Below are positions 27,489 through 36,519 of a stretch of DNA of 64,000 nt, one piece after another. Location of the stretch: contig JAZGVH010000002.1 in NCBI GenBank assembly GCA_039889245.1, positions 2,976,001-3,040,000 of the forward strand. Reading direction: 5' to 3'. Position numbers and translations under genes: made by a program. The notes under the pieces were generated by a model, which saw nothing but the letters and a program-made list of their open reading frames with translations, searched no databases and was not told the DNA's origin. Within the stretch, counting starts at the first letter, position 1, and every line of letters begins with the position of its first letter. This DNA comes from Dermatophilaceae bacterium Soc4.6. GTDB taxonomy: Bacteria; Actinomycetota; Actinomycetes; Actinomycetales; Dermatophilaceae.

Positions 27489-28382
27489 TCATGAGCCGGT
27501 GAGCAGACGCACGGCGGTGCGCGAGAGGTCGTTGTCGAGGGCGGGCGTTCGCAGACCGGGGACCCCCTCGAGTGCCTGTCGTAGCAGAGTGAGCAACAGC
27601 CTGAGCTCGTAGCGGTGCCGCTCGCCAGGCGCACTCCGGCTCGAGTGCGCCAACACGGCGAGGTACAGGTCGGCCGTCTCGTCCACCGGCTCCTGTCCCA
27701 GCTCGTCGACGAGCTGGGACCTCAGCCTGAGGTAGGTGCGCAGGGCCCGGTTGGTGTCACCGCAGAACCACTGCGCGCGCATGAGGTGCCGCCAGGCCTC
27801 CTCGTGGCGGGGGTCGTAGCGGATGGCGGCCTCGGCGAGGGGTGCAGCCCGTTCGGGCAGTCCCAGGGCCAAGGCGCACTGGGCCCCGCGGGTCAGGAGC
27901 GACGAGAGCAGCTGGTCGACCTCCTCGCGGGCGTCGATCGCCCACGCGGAGTAGGCCTCGTGCGGCAGCAGGCCTCCGGAGCACATCGCCAGGGCCCGCT
28001 CGCCGGAGGACACCACCTCGCAGAAGGATGACCGTGGAGCCTTGTCAGCCAGAGCCCGGAGGTCAAGGAGGTCGACCGTGCAGCGCGTGGTGTCGAGTGC
28101 ATAGCCGTTGTCGGCCGTCGCGAGCACCGACGTGCGTCCGGTGCCGAGGCTCGTCCCGTGTCGCAGGACCGAGATGTAGCTCTCCAGGCCGGCGACGTAC
28201 GACACCGGTGGAAGACCCTCCCAGAGCAGGTCGGCCAGCATCTCCTTGGAGAGGACCTGACCGGCGTGAAGAGCCAGGATCTCGAAGAGCTGGCGGGGCT
28301 TCGTCCCCAGCCGGCCCGACTCGAGCGTTGTGCGACCGTCGATCTTCGTTCCCGTTCCCCCGAACAGCGTGATGTGCAGCAT
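27489..28382 (-). CDS. SARP/BTAD-family transcriptional activator
   Basis: 297 residues. The N-terminal winged helix of OmpR type (residues 1-95, FGGTGTKIDGR, KPRQLFEILALHAGQVLSKEM in two parts) is followed by a bacterial transcriptional activator domain of TPR-like helices (~95-250, EEAWRHLMRAQWFCGDTNRA). SARP-type proteins bind direct repeats with 11-bp period, which fits the repeats before the oxidase and peroxidase genes. The ATG at 28382 has GGAAGG 6 nt upstream. It is the most upstream gene of the cluster, about 100 bp before the NarL-type regulator. Confidence 0.85.
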   Translation of the reverse strand: MLHITLFGGTGTKIDGRTTLESGRLGTKPRQLFEILALHAGQVLSKEMLADLLWEGLPPVSYVAGLESYISVLRHGTSLGTGRTSVLATADNGYALDTTRCTVDLLDLRALADKAPRSSFCEVVSSGERALAMCSGGLLPHEAYSAWAIDAREEVDQLLSSLLTRGAQCALALGLPERAAPLAEAAIRYDPRHEEAWRHLMRAQWFCGDTNRALRTYLRLRSQLVDELGQEPVDETADLYLAVLAHSSRSAPGERHRYELRLLLTLLRQALEGVPGLRTPALDNDLSRTAVRLLTGS

Positions 28383-28489
28383 GCCAGACCTTCCCCACGA
28401 AGTGCCCCGCTCGACGCCCCCGTCGTCCACCCAGGCCCAATGGTGATGGGCCGGCCCCCGCCCGTCCAGCCCCACCTTCATCGGTCCGG

Positions 28490-28509
28490 GCCCCCCCAAA
28501 ATGGGGGGC
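28490..28509. terminator. terminator of the polysaccharide operon
   Basis: GCCCCCC / GGGGGGC stem of 7 bp with an A-rich loop, 4 nt beyond the stop of the GH5-like gene. Confidence 0.6.
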
Positions 28510-28512
28510 GAC

Positions 28513-29664
28513 TCAGCGCGACCCGGAGGCGACGGCTTTCAGGACGGGGAGCAAGGGGTCGGGGGGTGAGGTCAGCACCGACAGGTCGTCGGTGGCCGTG
28601 CGGTCCAGGTGCCACACGAGGTATCCCGATGCGCCTGCCCCGAACGCCGCCCGGGCCTTGGCGTCGACGAGCTGGGCCCGTCTGGCGCGCCCCGCGTCGT
28701 CAGACGCGTCGATGCCGACCTCACCGACGACGATGGGCTTGCCGAGCAGCTTCGCGATCGCGAAGGAGCAGGCGATCGGGGCGTCGCGAGCCGTGCAGGT
28801 TGCCGAGGCCGGGTCGGGCAGGGCCCCCTCCTCGCTGCCGGGCATGGCCTCGGTGTCGGAGCCCCAGCGATTCCAGTCGTGCACCTCGGTGAAGTCGAGA
28901 CCGGTCTGCGCGTAGACCTCGCGGAAGTCGGCGCCGCTGGCGCCCGGCGCGCCGTTCGACTGGCTGCCGAGGGTCACGAGGTGGTGCGGGTCGGCCGCCT
29001 TGATGACCGCCGAGATGTCGCCCGCGAACGACACGAGCACACTGCGGCCCTGCGCGTCGCGCTGGTCGGTCTCGGCCTCGTTGACCATGGTCCAGCCCAG
29101 GATCGTCGGGTCGTCCTTGTAGTGCTCCGCCATGACGCGCACGTAGTCGCGGTAGGACCGCGCGGCCCACCCGAGCGGCACCTTGTAGCCCTGGCTGTAC
29201 CACTGGCCGTTGTCGGCCCGCGAGAGCGGCACCCGCTTCTCGCCGGTCGAGCAGTCGCCGGGCCCGTCCTCGAGCACGGGCATCACGCGCAGGCCCGCCT
29301 TCGCCGCCGCCGCGATGAAGCGGTCGACCCCGGCGAAGTCGGTGCCGCCGGCCGTGTAGGTCTGGTAGGCCCAGAACCGCACGACCGTCGCGCCGGCCTG
29401 CTCGCGGATGGCCTTCATCGTCTCGGCCAGGGCGCTGTCGTCGAGACGGCTCTGCGGCTGGCACGAGAAGACGTCGGACGCCGCACCGTCGTAGAGGTTG
29501 AACCCCACGAACCGGTACGGGGACCCGTCGAGCGTCAGCCCCGAGCCGTTGCGCGCCACGAACGACGTCGACCGGCTGCACGCACCGAGCCCCGCCGCGA
29601 GCAGCAGCACGCACACGACCGCCGCGAGCACCCCGACCGGACGACGGTGGGGGGCCTCAGGCAC
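28513..29664 (-). CDS. GH5-like glycoside hydrolase lipoprotein
   Basis: 383 residues with lipobox LLLAAGLGAC (C29), then a TIM-barrel domain like endo-beta-mannanases/cellulases of clan GH-A. The presumed acid/base Glu is in WTMVNEAE (~193) and the nucleophile in VVGEVGID (~313). It would act at the outer membrane face on a mannose- or glucose-containing polymer, perhaps trimming the polysaccharide made by this locus. The GTG start overlaps the upstream glycosyltransferase gene by 8 bp. Last gene of the operon. A second, more distant GH5-like enzyme stands at the other end (42231-44078). Confidence 0.8.
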   Translation of the reverse strand: MPEAPHRRPVGVLAAVVCVLLLAAGLGACSRSTSFVARNGSGLTLDGSPYRFVGFNLYDGAASDVFSCQPQSRLDDSALAETMKAIREQAGATVVRFWAYQTYTAGGTDFAGVDRFIAAAAKAGLRVMPVLEDGPGDCSTGEKRVPLSRADNGQWYSQGYKVPLGWAARSYRDYVRVMAEHYKDDPTILGWTMVNEAETDQRDAQGRSVLVSFAGDISAVIKAADPHHLVTLGSQSNGAPGASGADFREVYAQTGLDFTEVHDWNRWGSDTEAMPGSEEGALPDPASATCTARDAPIACSFAIAKLLGKPIVVGEVGIDASDDAGRARRAQLVDAKARAAFGAGASGYLVWHLDRTATDDLSVLTSPPDPLLPVLKAVASGSR

Positions 29665-30790
29665 GGGCGGCCAGCAGCTCGTGGTAGACCCGGTCGACCC
29701 GCTGGGCCGCGGCGACGACCCCGTAGCGACGGGCGAGGGCTGCCGGCACGGTGGCCCGCCGCGGCTGGTGCCGCAGCCGGATGACGGCCTCGCGCAGCTC
29801 CCGCTCGTCGGTCTCGGGGTTCGTCGGCAGGGGCAGCCGCACGACGTGCTCGGGCAGGGTGTCGAGCTCGTCGAGGGCAGGAGCCTCGACGTAGGCGACG
29901 GGCAGACCGTTGCCGACGGCCTCGACGACCGCCATGCCGAAGGTCTCGTCGGCCGAGGCGCTGACGAGCACGTCCATCGCGCTCAGCACGGCCGTCACGT
30001 CGCCGCGGGCGCCGAGCCAGTGCACCGAGCCGGACACCCCGAGCTCGTCGGCGAGCCGTCGCAGCGCGGTGCCGAGCACCCCGCTGCCGGCCACGACGAG
30101 CACGCTGCCCTCGCGCAGCAGCGGAGCCACGGCGCGCAGCACGACGTCGAGGCGCTTGACGGGGTCGAGCCGGCCCACGGCACCGATGACCGTGACGTCG
30201 TCGGGCAGGCCCAGCTCGATGCGCACGCGGGCACGCCCGGCCGCGTCGAAGGTCAGTGCGTCGAAGTCGATCCCGTTGTCGGCGATGGTGATCCGGCTGG
30301 ACGAGACCCCCCAGCCCACCAGCCGGTCAGCGGTCGTCGTCGACACCGCGACCGTGCGCGTCGTGAGCCGCTCGAGCACGCGGTAGAGCGCGTGCAGCCA
30401 CCACGTGTGGGGCCGCCCCTCGATCGTGTGCTCCATGAGCGAGTGCTCGCTCGAGACGACGACCGGGACGCCGGCGAGGCGAGCGGCGGGGATGCCCCAC
30501 AGCTGCGCCGAGAGCAGGTGCACGTGCACCACGTCGGGACGGTAGCGGCGCAGCACCCGCGCGAGCCGCAGTGGCGCGACGAAGCGGCGCCAGCCCTCCA
30601 TCCCCAGCACCTCGACCCGCTGCCCCGCGGCCCGCATGCTGTCGGCGACCGGACCCCCCTCGTAGAGGGCGATGGTCGCCGCGTTGGTGCTCGTGCGACC
30701 GACGAGCAGCTCGAGCTGTCGCTCGGCGCCGCCGGTGGGCAGCGACGTGATGACGTGGACCACGCGCGGTGGTCGGTGGGCGGCGACCAT
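29657..30790 (-). CDS. GT4-type glycosyltransferase
   Basis: 377 residues with the two-Rossmann GT-B fold. The N-terminal glycine-rich loop is in ITSLPTGGAERQLELL. The C-terminal donor site carries VGRLDPVKRLD and the E-x7-E motif region ADETFGMAVVEAVGNGLP. It transfers an activated sugar to a growing lipid-linked glycan on the cytoplasmic side. ATG 30790 overlaps the upstream gene's stop as TGATG. Confidence 0.87.
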   Translation of the reverse strand: MVAAHRPPRVVHVITSLPTGGAERQLELLVGRTSTNAATIALYEGGPVADSMRAAGQRVEVLGMEGWRRFVAPLRLARVLRRYRPDVVHVHLLSAQLWGIPAARLAGVPVVVSSEHSLMEHTIEGRPHTWWLHALYRVLERLTTRTVAVSTTTADRLVGWGVSSSRITIADNGIDFDALTFDAAGRARVRIELGLPDDVTVIGAVGRLDPVKRLDVVLRAVAPLLREGSVLVVAGSGVLGTALRRLADELGVSGSVHWLGARGDVTAVLSAMDVLVSASADETFGMAVVEAVGNGLPVAYVEAPALDELDTLPEHVVRLPLPTNPETDERELREAVIRLRHQPRRATVPAALARRYGVVAAAQRVDRVYHELLAARA

Positions 30791-31980
30791 CAGCGGGTCG
30801 GGGGCAGCGACGACGGGTGCGTCAGTCGGCCACCGGCGGAGCGGGCCGCGAGCACGCGGTCGTAGACCTGCGCCACCCCCTGCGCCGTGGTCTCCCACGT
30901 GGGCAGCGGGATCTGGAGCCGCTGGTGCGGGCCGCCGTGGGCGGCGGTCTCGGTCAGGGCGGACACCAGGGCGTCGGCGACGACCTCGACGGACGCGTCG
31001 GCCGGTATGCCGCGCACGAGACCGTCCTCGACGAGGTCGCCGGTGCCGGCGATGTCGAGCCCGACGACGGGCAGGCCGAGGGTGACGGCCTCCATGATGC
31101 CGACGGGGTGCGCTTCATACATCGACAGAGCAGCCATGGCGCTCGCGGCACCGAGCTCGCGGGCCATCCCCAGCCGGTCGGCGGGGGGCAGGCTGCGGAT
31201 CTGCACCGCGTGCTCGACCCCGAGCTCGCGGGCGAGCGCCCACAGCGGCGCCTCGTAGTCGCCGCTGCCGAGGATGACCAGGTTGGCGCCGGGCACCCGT
31301 CGCTGGATGAGCGGCAGCGCCTCGATGGCGCGGTGGTGCCCCTTGTAGAGCTCGAGCCGGCCGCTGGAGACGATGCGACCCGTCTCGGGCAGCACGTCGA
31401 CCGCGGGCGCGGGCAGCGCGCCGCCGTTGGGCACCACGGTAAAGCGGTCGGGGCTGATGCCGATGGCCTCGGAGAAGTGACGCCGCTCGAAGCGGCTCAC
31501 CGCGATGAGGTGGTCGGCCCGGCGCAGCAGCGGCCCGATGGCCTTCCACTGCGCGCCGCGGATGCCGGTGCGACCGGGGGAGGAGTGCCCGCCGCTGTGG
31601 AAGGTGAGGACGTAGGGAGTCCTGCTCGCCAGGGTCGACATCATCGCCACCGGCGGCACGAAGGTGTGGACGCCCTGGATGTGCACCAGGTCCCACCCGC
31701 CGCGCGCGATGACCGGGGCGATCCCGGGTGAGAGGTAGTAGTCGCGCTCGCGAGGCCACGAGCGGCGACGGACGACGCCGTAGTCCCCCATGGACTCCTG
31801 CTTCGGCAGGGTGCCGCTGCGGTCGGTGGCGAGCACGGTCACGTCGTAGTCACCGCTCGCCGACAGGCGGGAGGCGACCTCGGCCACGTGCGTCTCGGTG
31901 CCCCCCATCTCGGGGAAGAACCGTTGGACGACGTGAAGGATGCGGGGCGGGTGGGCGGAGGAGGAGCTCATGTGGGTCAC
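30790..31980 (-). CDS. GT4-type glycosyltransferase
   Basis: 396 residues, GT-B fold. The acceptor domain begins ILHVVQRFFPEMGGTETHV; the donor domain has SSGRLELYKGHHRAIEAL and the terminal ALSMYEAHPVGIMEAVTLGL, the conserved E-x7-E region. Specificity cannot be read from sequence. GTG 31980 overlaps the stop of the preceding membrane protein gene (GTGA); ATG 31971 is an alternative. Confidence 0.87.
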   Translation of the reverse strand: MTHMSSSSAHPPRILHVVQRFFPEMGGTETHVAEVASRLSASGDYDVTVLATDRSGTLPKQESMGDYGVVRRRSWPRERDYYLSPGIAPVIARGGWDLVHIQGVHTFVPPVAMMSTLASRTPYVLTFHSGGHSSPGRTGIRGAQWKAIGPLLRRADHLIAVSRFERRHFSEAIGISPDRFTVVPNGGALPAPAVDVLPETGRIVSSGRLELYKGHHRAIEALPLIQRRVPGANLVILGSGDYEAPLWALARELGVEHAVQIRSLPPADRLGMARELGAASAMAALSMYEAHPVGIMEAVTLGLPVVGLDIAGTGDLVEDGLVRGIPADASVEVVADALVSALTETAAHGGPHQRLQIPLPTWETTAQGVAQVYDRVLAARSAGGRLTHPSSLPPTR

Positions 31981-32741
31981 CGGTCGAGGATCAGGGTGCG
32001 GAGGGGCTGGGTCTGGTCGGGGCGGTTCAGGGTGATGGTGTAGCGCCCGCTGGTCGGGAGGGCGACGTCGATGGTCGTGGGCCGCGCGGGGTCGAGCACC
32101 ACGAGGGGATAGCTGACCTCGTTGCCGTCGATGGCGGTGCGCAGCTCGACCGGCCCGGCCCGGTCGCTGCCCGAGATGACGACCGGCACCGTGGTGCCCT
32201 CGACCCGGCCGAGGGACATCTGCACCGGCGGGGTCTCACCGCTCGTGACCGACTGCACCGACATCGAGACGGCGACGCCGACGACGACGACCGCGGCCAC
32301 GACCCAGGGCAGTGTGCGCAGGGTCACCGCGGTATGGGCCCGGGCCCTGCGCGGCGACGCGGGCCGGGGGGTGAGCGCCGCGAGGGCCAGGGCAACCAGC
32401 GAGGCGGCCCCGAGCGCGACCGTCCACGTGGTGCGGTGCAGCCCGAGCGCTGTGGACCCGAGCACGAGACCCACCAGCACGAGGGCGCTCAGCGCCCCGC
32501 CGATGCTCACCAGCAGGGCGTCGAGCCGCCCCAGCCGGCGCATCGTGGCCAGTCGCTCGGCGGCCAGCAGCACGCCGACCAGGGTGAGGCTGCCGGTCAG
32601 CAGGGCCGGCCCGGCGAGCAGGGCCGACCCGGTGCCGGCCACGACGACGGCTGCGCGCCAGACGAGGTCGGTGCGGCGGCCACCGCGGTGGTCCACGGGT
32701 GCCGGGTCTGCCGTCTGCAGGTCGGGGGCGATGGTCGTCAT
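31977..32741 (-). CDS. membrane protein with C-terminal beta domain
   Basis: 254 residues with about four transmembrane helices in the first 130 residues, another near 150-170 and a C-terminal extracytoplasmic beta-rich domain of about 80 residues (VQMSLGRVEGTTVPVVI ... GRYTITLNRPDQTQPLRTLI). The last domain is clearly paralogous to the end of the protein at 52143-53657 (SIRLGAMKGTTVQVVV ... GRFLVTLNDLTSPIPLQTLV). Function unknown; it is ATGA-coupled between the flippase fusion and a glycosyltransferase, so a role in polymer export or assembly is likely. Confidence 0.72.
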   Translation of the reverse strand: MTTIAPDLQTADPAPVDHRGGRRTDLVWRAAVVVAGTGSALLAGPALLTGSLTLVGVLLAAERLATMRRLGRLDALLVSIGGALSALVLVGLVLGSTALGLHRTTWTVALGAASLVALALAALTPRPASPRRARAHTAVTLRTLPWVVAAVVVVGVAVSMSVQSVTSGETPPVQMSLGRVEGTTVPVVISGSDRAGPVELRTAIDGNEVSYPLVVLDPARPTTIDVALPTSGRYTITLNRPDQTQPLRTLILDR

Positions 32742-35700
32742 CGGGTGCCTCCTTCGAGGGCGCCCAGGTCGTAGATGACGACCGAGCCGTTGTCGTAGAT
32801 GGCGTCCACGCCCGGCACCGACGAGAACTTGCGCAGCGCGGCGGCCGGCACGGGGGTCGTGCGGTTGTCGCCGCCGAACTCGCCGTTCTCGAGGTAGACG
32901 CCCTGGTTGGGCAGGCCGAACGCGTCGCGGCGGTCGGCCACGAGGTAGCGGATGCGCGCCTGCTTGATCAGGGCGACGTCCTTGGGGCCGAACTCGGGGT
33001 CGAGCAGCAGGCGCGAGGCATCGACGCCGGTGCCGATGTGGGTCACGGCATACTGCCCGCCCACGGCAGCGGCCAGGAGCCCGCCGATGCGGTCGGCCAG
33101 CACGACGCTGCCACCGGGGAGGTTCTCGGCCATCCAGTTGGCGGCCGCGAGGTTGTCGGCGTCGATGCTGCGGGCGTCGTCGGAGACCCGGAAGGGGCCG
33201 GGCAGCTGGGCGCTGACCGAGCCGGCGCCGAGCACGATGCTGCCGATGAAGACGACGGCGGCGCCGGCGGACAGCACGGCGGTGCGCCAGGCACGGGCGC
33301 GGTGCTGCCAGATCCACCAGCCGACGACGAAGGCGACGCCGAGGAAGACGAAGCCGGCGGCGCGGTCGCCCACCTCAGCCGTCGAGACGGTGAGGTGACC
33401 GCCGGGGATCACCGGGTAGACGACGGCGACCAGCAGCAGCAGCACGACGAGGGCCACGCGACCACGCACCAGCGCGCGGGCCCGCCACAGGGCGGGCACG
33501 AGCACGGCGAGGGTCAGCAGGATGGAGGCGATGATGGCGGCCTGCTCCCACGGCTGGGTCAGCACGCCAGCACTGTTCTGGAAGACCTTGCGCTGCTGCT
33601 GCCCCGTGAGCACCCGCTCCACCGCGGTGACCGAGCTCTCGCCGATGGCGCCGAGGTAGCCGAAGAGGGTGTTGCCGGGGTTGAGCAGCGTGACGGTGAA
33701 GGCGGCCAGCGAGGCGAGCACCATCGCGCCGAGCGAGGCCGCGGAGCTGCTGCGGCCCCGGCGCAGGACCAGCTCGAGCGCCCACCAGAGGATGAAGACG
33801 CCGATGAGCAGCGCGGTCGTCACGTGGTGGGTGAACGAGACGGCGACGACGGCCAGCACACCCGGGAGCAGGCTGGTACGGGTGCCCTGCCGACGGCTGG
33901 CGACGAGGTAGACCGCGAAGACCGCGAGCGGCAGCGCGAGGGTCTGGTAGGAGAACTGCGAGTTGAAGAAGAGCATCTGCGGGTTGCAGGCATAGACGAC
34001 CACGGCAGCGGCGCCGATGCGCCGGGAGCGGGTGACGTGGGCGACGAGCAGCAGCAGGGCCAGGGCGATGACGACCCGGCTGGCGAGCAGGACGACCACG
34101 GCCGCCGTGTGCGGGGCGACGCCCGTCAGCACCTGCACGGCGTTCGTCGCGATCTCGAGGCCGGGGTAGTAGGTCGTGATCGGCAGCAGCGAGTTCGCTT
34201 CGAACAGCTGCCCCGAGTCGCCCAGCAGGCGCAGCACGTTGGCGTGGATGAGCTCGTCGTGGAACATGAAGCGCGTGGGGTAGAGCACGAGGCGGGTCAG
34301 CTGGAGCAGCACGGCCATGCCGACGGCCAGCAGCACGCGAGTGCTGGTGCGGGCGTGGGGCATGAGCACCCCGACCGCACCCGGCACGAAGACGACGAGC
34401 AGGCCCAGCACGTAGAGGAACTGGGTCGTGCTGTCGCTGCCGACGGCGCGAGAGGTGCTCACGGCATACGACATGGGCAGGAGGCCGGCGGCCATCAGCA
34501 GCAGGCCGGGACCGGGGCCGATGGCCCGCAGCGTGCGGCGCCAGCGGCGCACCCGGGGCGACGGCGCCGGGTGGGCCGCCGCGGTGACGGGCGTGGTGGC
34601 CGCGGTGGCGGCGGCGACCGGGAGGGTAGGAGCGTCGTGGTCGATGGGCTCGAGCGTATCGCCGTCCTCGCGGGAGCGGAGCACGGTGCGACCGCGCTGC
34701 CCCGGGCGAGCGGCGAGCGACAGCGGCACCACGAGGACGAGGGCCTCGACGGCGAGCACGCAGACCCAGCCGACGGCCAGACCGGCGGCGGTGCCCGTGA
34801 CGCGCAGCCCGACGTAGGCCGCGACGAGCTCGGCGACGGTCATGCCAAGCATGACCAGCGTCGCCGACGTGGTGCGCTCCTGCACCCGTCGCAAGGCGAC
34901 GAAGTGGTCCTTGACCACGAAGAAGAGGCCCGCCAGCGCGAGCACGCGCAGGATGGTGACGCCCTCGGCGGAGTACTGCGAGCCGAAGACGGTGAGCACG
35001 TAGGGGGCCAGGGGGAAGAGCAGCAGGTTGGCCAGGACGCTGATGCCCAGCGAGACCGGCAGGGTGAACTTCATCCGGTCGAGCACGGCGCGCTCGTCGC
35101 CCTCGGCCGCGGCGAAGAGGCCGACCGTGATGGCGTAGGGCAGCGTGAAGACGACACCGGTCACCTGCAGCGCCGTCGTGAAGATGCCGTTCTCGCGGCT
35201 CGACACGACGATGAGCACCAGCAGGGGCAGGATCTGCAGGGGAGCCTGCAGGGTGGTGTTGAGCGCGTGGTGCGACAGCGCCAGGCGGCCGAGGCCGCGC
35301 AGGCGCTGTGGGTCGACCAGCTTGGACCCGTCCTCGAGCGCGCGGCCGCTGCGGGTGCGCCAGGCCACGAGGGGCAGCGACGCCAGGGTGCCGAGGGTCC
35401 ACGCGAGGAAGATGGCCATGCCGCCCTGCTGCCCGGCCGCGGCGAGGGCGATGAGCACGACGAGCTTGGTGACGCTTGCGACGACGTTGCGCTCGGTCTG
35501 CAGGCGACCGGTGCCGATCACGAGGACCGCCTGGTCGGCGACGAGGCCGACGGCCATCAGCGCGGTGCCGACGGCGAAGAGCGCGAGCGTCGACGGAGTG
35601 CCGGCGATGGCCTCGAGGTTGGTGGCCCCGAAGCCGTGGATGGCCACGAGGGGCACGACGACCGCGAGCACCCCTGCCACGGAGCCCGCCACGGCGAGTG

Positions 35701-36061
35701 CGGTGCGCACGAGCACCCGCCGGTGACCTTGGTCGGTGCGGGGGAGCCGGCTGATCAGCAGCGTGCCGAGACCGACGGTGCCGAAGGTGCCCACGAGCGT
35801 CATCAGGGACACGGCGGCGCCGCCGACGCCCACGGCGCCGATGGAGAACTGCCGGGCAGCCAGGAGCCAGAAGGCCAGACCGAGCACACTGGTCAGCGCG
35901 TAGGTGCTGACCAGCGCGGCACTGATCGCCGCGATGCGGCGCAGTCCGGAACGCGGGTCGGCGCTCTCGGCGCTCTCGGTGCTCTGTGTGGCCGTGGTGT
36001 CGGCGGCGGCCGTCGTGGTCTCCACGGTGGTGGGGATCGCGTGCGGTGTCGTCACGGCCAT
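32738..36061 (-). CDS. fused polysaccharide flippase and membrane glycosyltransferase
   Basis: 1107 residues. The first ~450 residues are a 12-14 helix MVF/Wzx-type flippase (ALTSVLGLAFWLLAARQFS, GLGTLLISRLPRTDQGHR). After a Pro/Ala-rich cytoplasmic linker (~455-500) comes a second polytopic half with a GT-C-like luminal acidic motif (RFMFHDELIHANVLRLL) and an extracytoplasmic C-terminal domain (ANWMAENLPGGSVVLADRI). Flipping and polymerisation or transfer of lipid-linked units would thus be joined in one chain. The ATG at 36061 has AAGGAG 8 nt upstream; an ATG at 36133 overlaps the cupin stop (TGATG) and would add 24 residues. Confidence 0.82.
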   Translation of the reverse strand: MAVTTPHAIPTTVETTTAAADTTATQSTESAESADPRSGLRRIAAISAALVSTYALTSVLGLAFWLLAARQFSIGAVGVGGAAVSLMTLVGTFGTVGLGTLLISRLPRTDQGHRRVLVRTALAVAGSVAGVLAVVVPLVAIHGFGATNLEAIAGTPSTLALFAVGTALMAVGLVADQAVLVIGTGRLQTERNVVASVTKLVVLIALAAAGQQGGMAIFLAWTLGTLASLPLVAWRTRSGRALEDGSKLVDPQRLRGLGRLALSHHALNTTLQAPLQILPLLVLIVVSSRENGIFTTALQVTGVVFTLPYAITVGLFAAAEGDERAVLDRMKFTLPVSLGISVLANLLLFPLAPYVLTVFGSQYSAEGVTILRVLALAGLFFVVKDHFVALRRVQERTTSATLVMLGMTVAELVAAYVGLRVTGTAAGLAVGWVCVLAVEALVLVVPLSLAARPGQRGRTVLRSREDGDTLEPIDHDAPTLPVAAATAATTPVTAAAHPAPSPRVRRWRRTLRAIGPGPGLLLMAAGLLPMSYAVSTSRAVGSDSTTQFLYVLGLLVVFVPGAVGVLMPHARTSTRVLLAVGMAVLLQLTRLVLYPTRFMFHDELIHANVLRLLGDSGQLFEANSLLPITTYYPGLEIATNAVQVLTGVAPHTAAVVVLLASRVVIALALLLLVAHVTRSRRIGAAAVVVYACNPQMLFFNSQFSYQTLALPLAVFAVYLVASRRQGTRTSLLPGVLAVVAVSFTHHVTTALLIGVFILWWALELVLRRGRSSSAASLGAMVLASLAAFTVTLLNPGNTLFGYLGAIGESSVTAVERVLTGQQQRKVFQNSAGVLTQPWEQAAIIASILLTLAVLVPALWRARALVRGRVALVVLLLLVAVVYPVIPGGHLTVSTAEVGDRAAGFVFLGVAFVVGWWIWQHRARAWRTAVLSAGAAVVFIGSIVLGAGSVSAQLPGPFRVSDDARSIDADNLAAANWMAENLPGGSVVLADRIGGLLAAAVGGQYAVTHIGTGVDASRLLLDPEFGPKDVALIKQARIRYLVADRRDAFGLPNQGVYLENGEFGGDNRTTPVPAAALRKFSSVPGVDAIYDNGSVVIYDLGALEGGTR

Positions 36062-36132
36062 GAGGGCCACTCCTTCCTCGTGCTCGTGCGGCTCGTGCAT
36101 ACGTCTCGTGCGGGTCGTGTCGGTGCTCGGCA

Positions 36133-36519
36133 TCAACGCTGGTAGTCGTCCTGCAGCCGCTCGATGTCGTCCTCGTCGAAGGTGCCGTAGCCGATCTCGA
36201 GGATGCGCACCTGGGCTGCACCGGAGTTGCCCATGCGGTGGACGCTGCCCTGCGGCACCCACACGACCTCGCCCTGCGCCGCGCTCCAGCTGCGGTCGTC
36301 CACCTCGACGTCGACCGGACCGTCGAGCACCTGCCAGCGCTCGGCGCGGTGCTCGTGGCGCTGCTTGCTCAGGCGGGCCCCCGGGTCCACGGCGATGACC
36401 TTGACGGTCGTCTGCTCGTTGAGGGTGAACTGCTCGAACTGCCCCCAGGGGCGGTGGGAGGTCAGGGTCTCGGGCACGGTCTGAGGGATATCGGCCGTCA
36501 GGGCCATGGTGTCGGTCAT
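36133..36519 (-). CDS. cupin protein, mannose-6-phosphate isomerase type II-like
   Basis: 128 residues with the cupin motif KQRHEHRAERWQVLDGPVDV and the second motif VPQGSVHRMGNSG. It matches the C-terminal isomerase domain of ManC/AlgA proteins without the nucleotidyltransferase part. It likely interconverts fructose-6-P and mannose-6-P or binds sugar phosphates, supplying mannose donors for the locus. ATG 36519 overlaps the upstream glycosyltransferase stop (ATGA). Confidence 0.82.
   Translation of the reverse strand: MTDTMALTADIPQTVPETLTSHRPWGQFEQFTLNEQTTVKVIAVDPGARLSKQRHEHRAERWQVLDGPVDVEVDDRSWSAAQGEVVWVPQGSVHRMGNSGAAQVRILEIGYGTFDEDDIERLQDDYQR

Noticed and set aside
32699-36145. Plus-strand open frame of 1148 codons opposite the flippase fusion
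   Set aside because: Low-complexity acidic/Gly/Gln composition and no ribosome-binding site; a shadow of the membrane protein gene.
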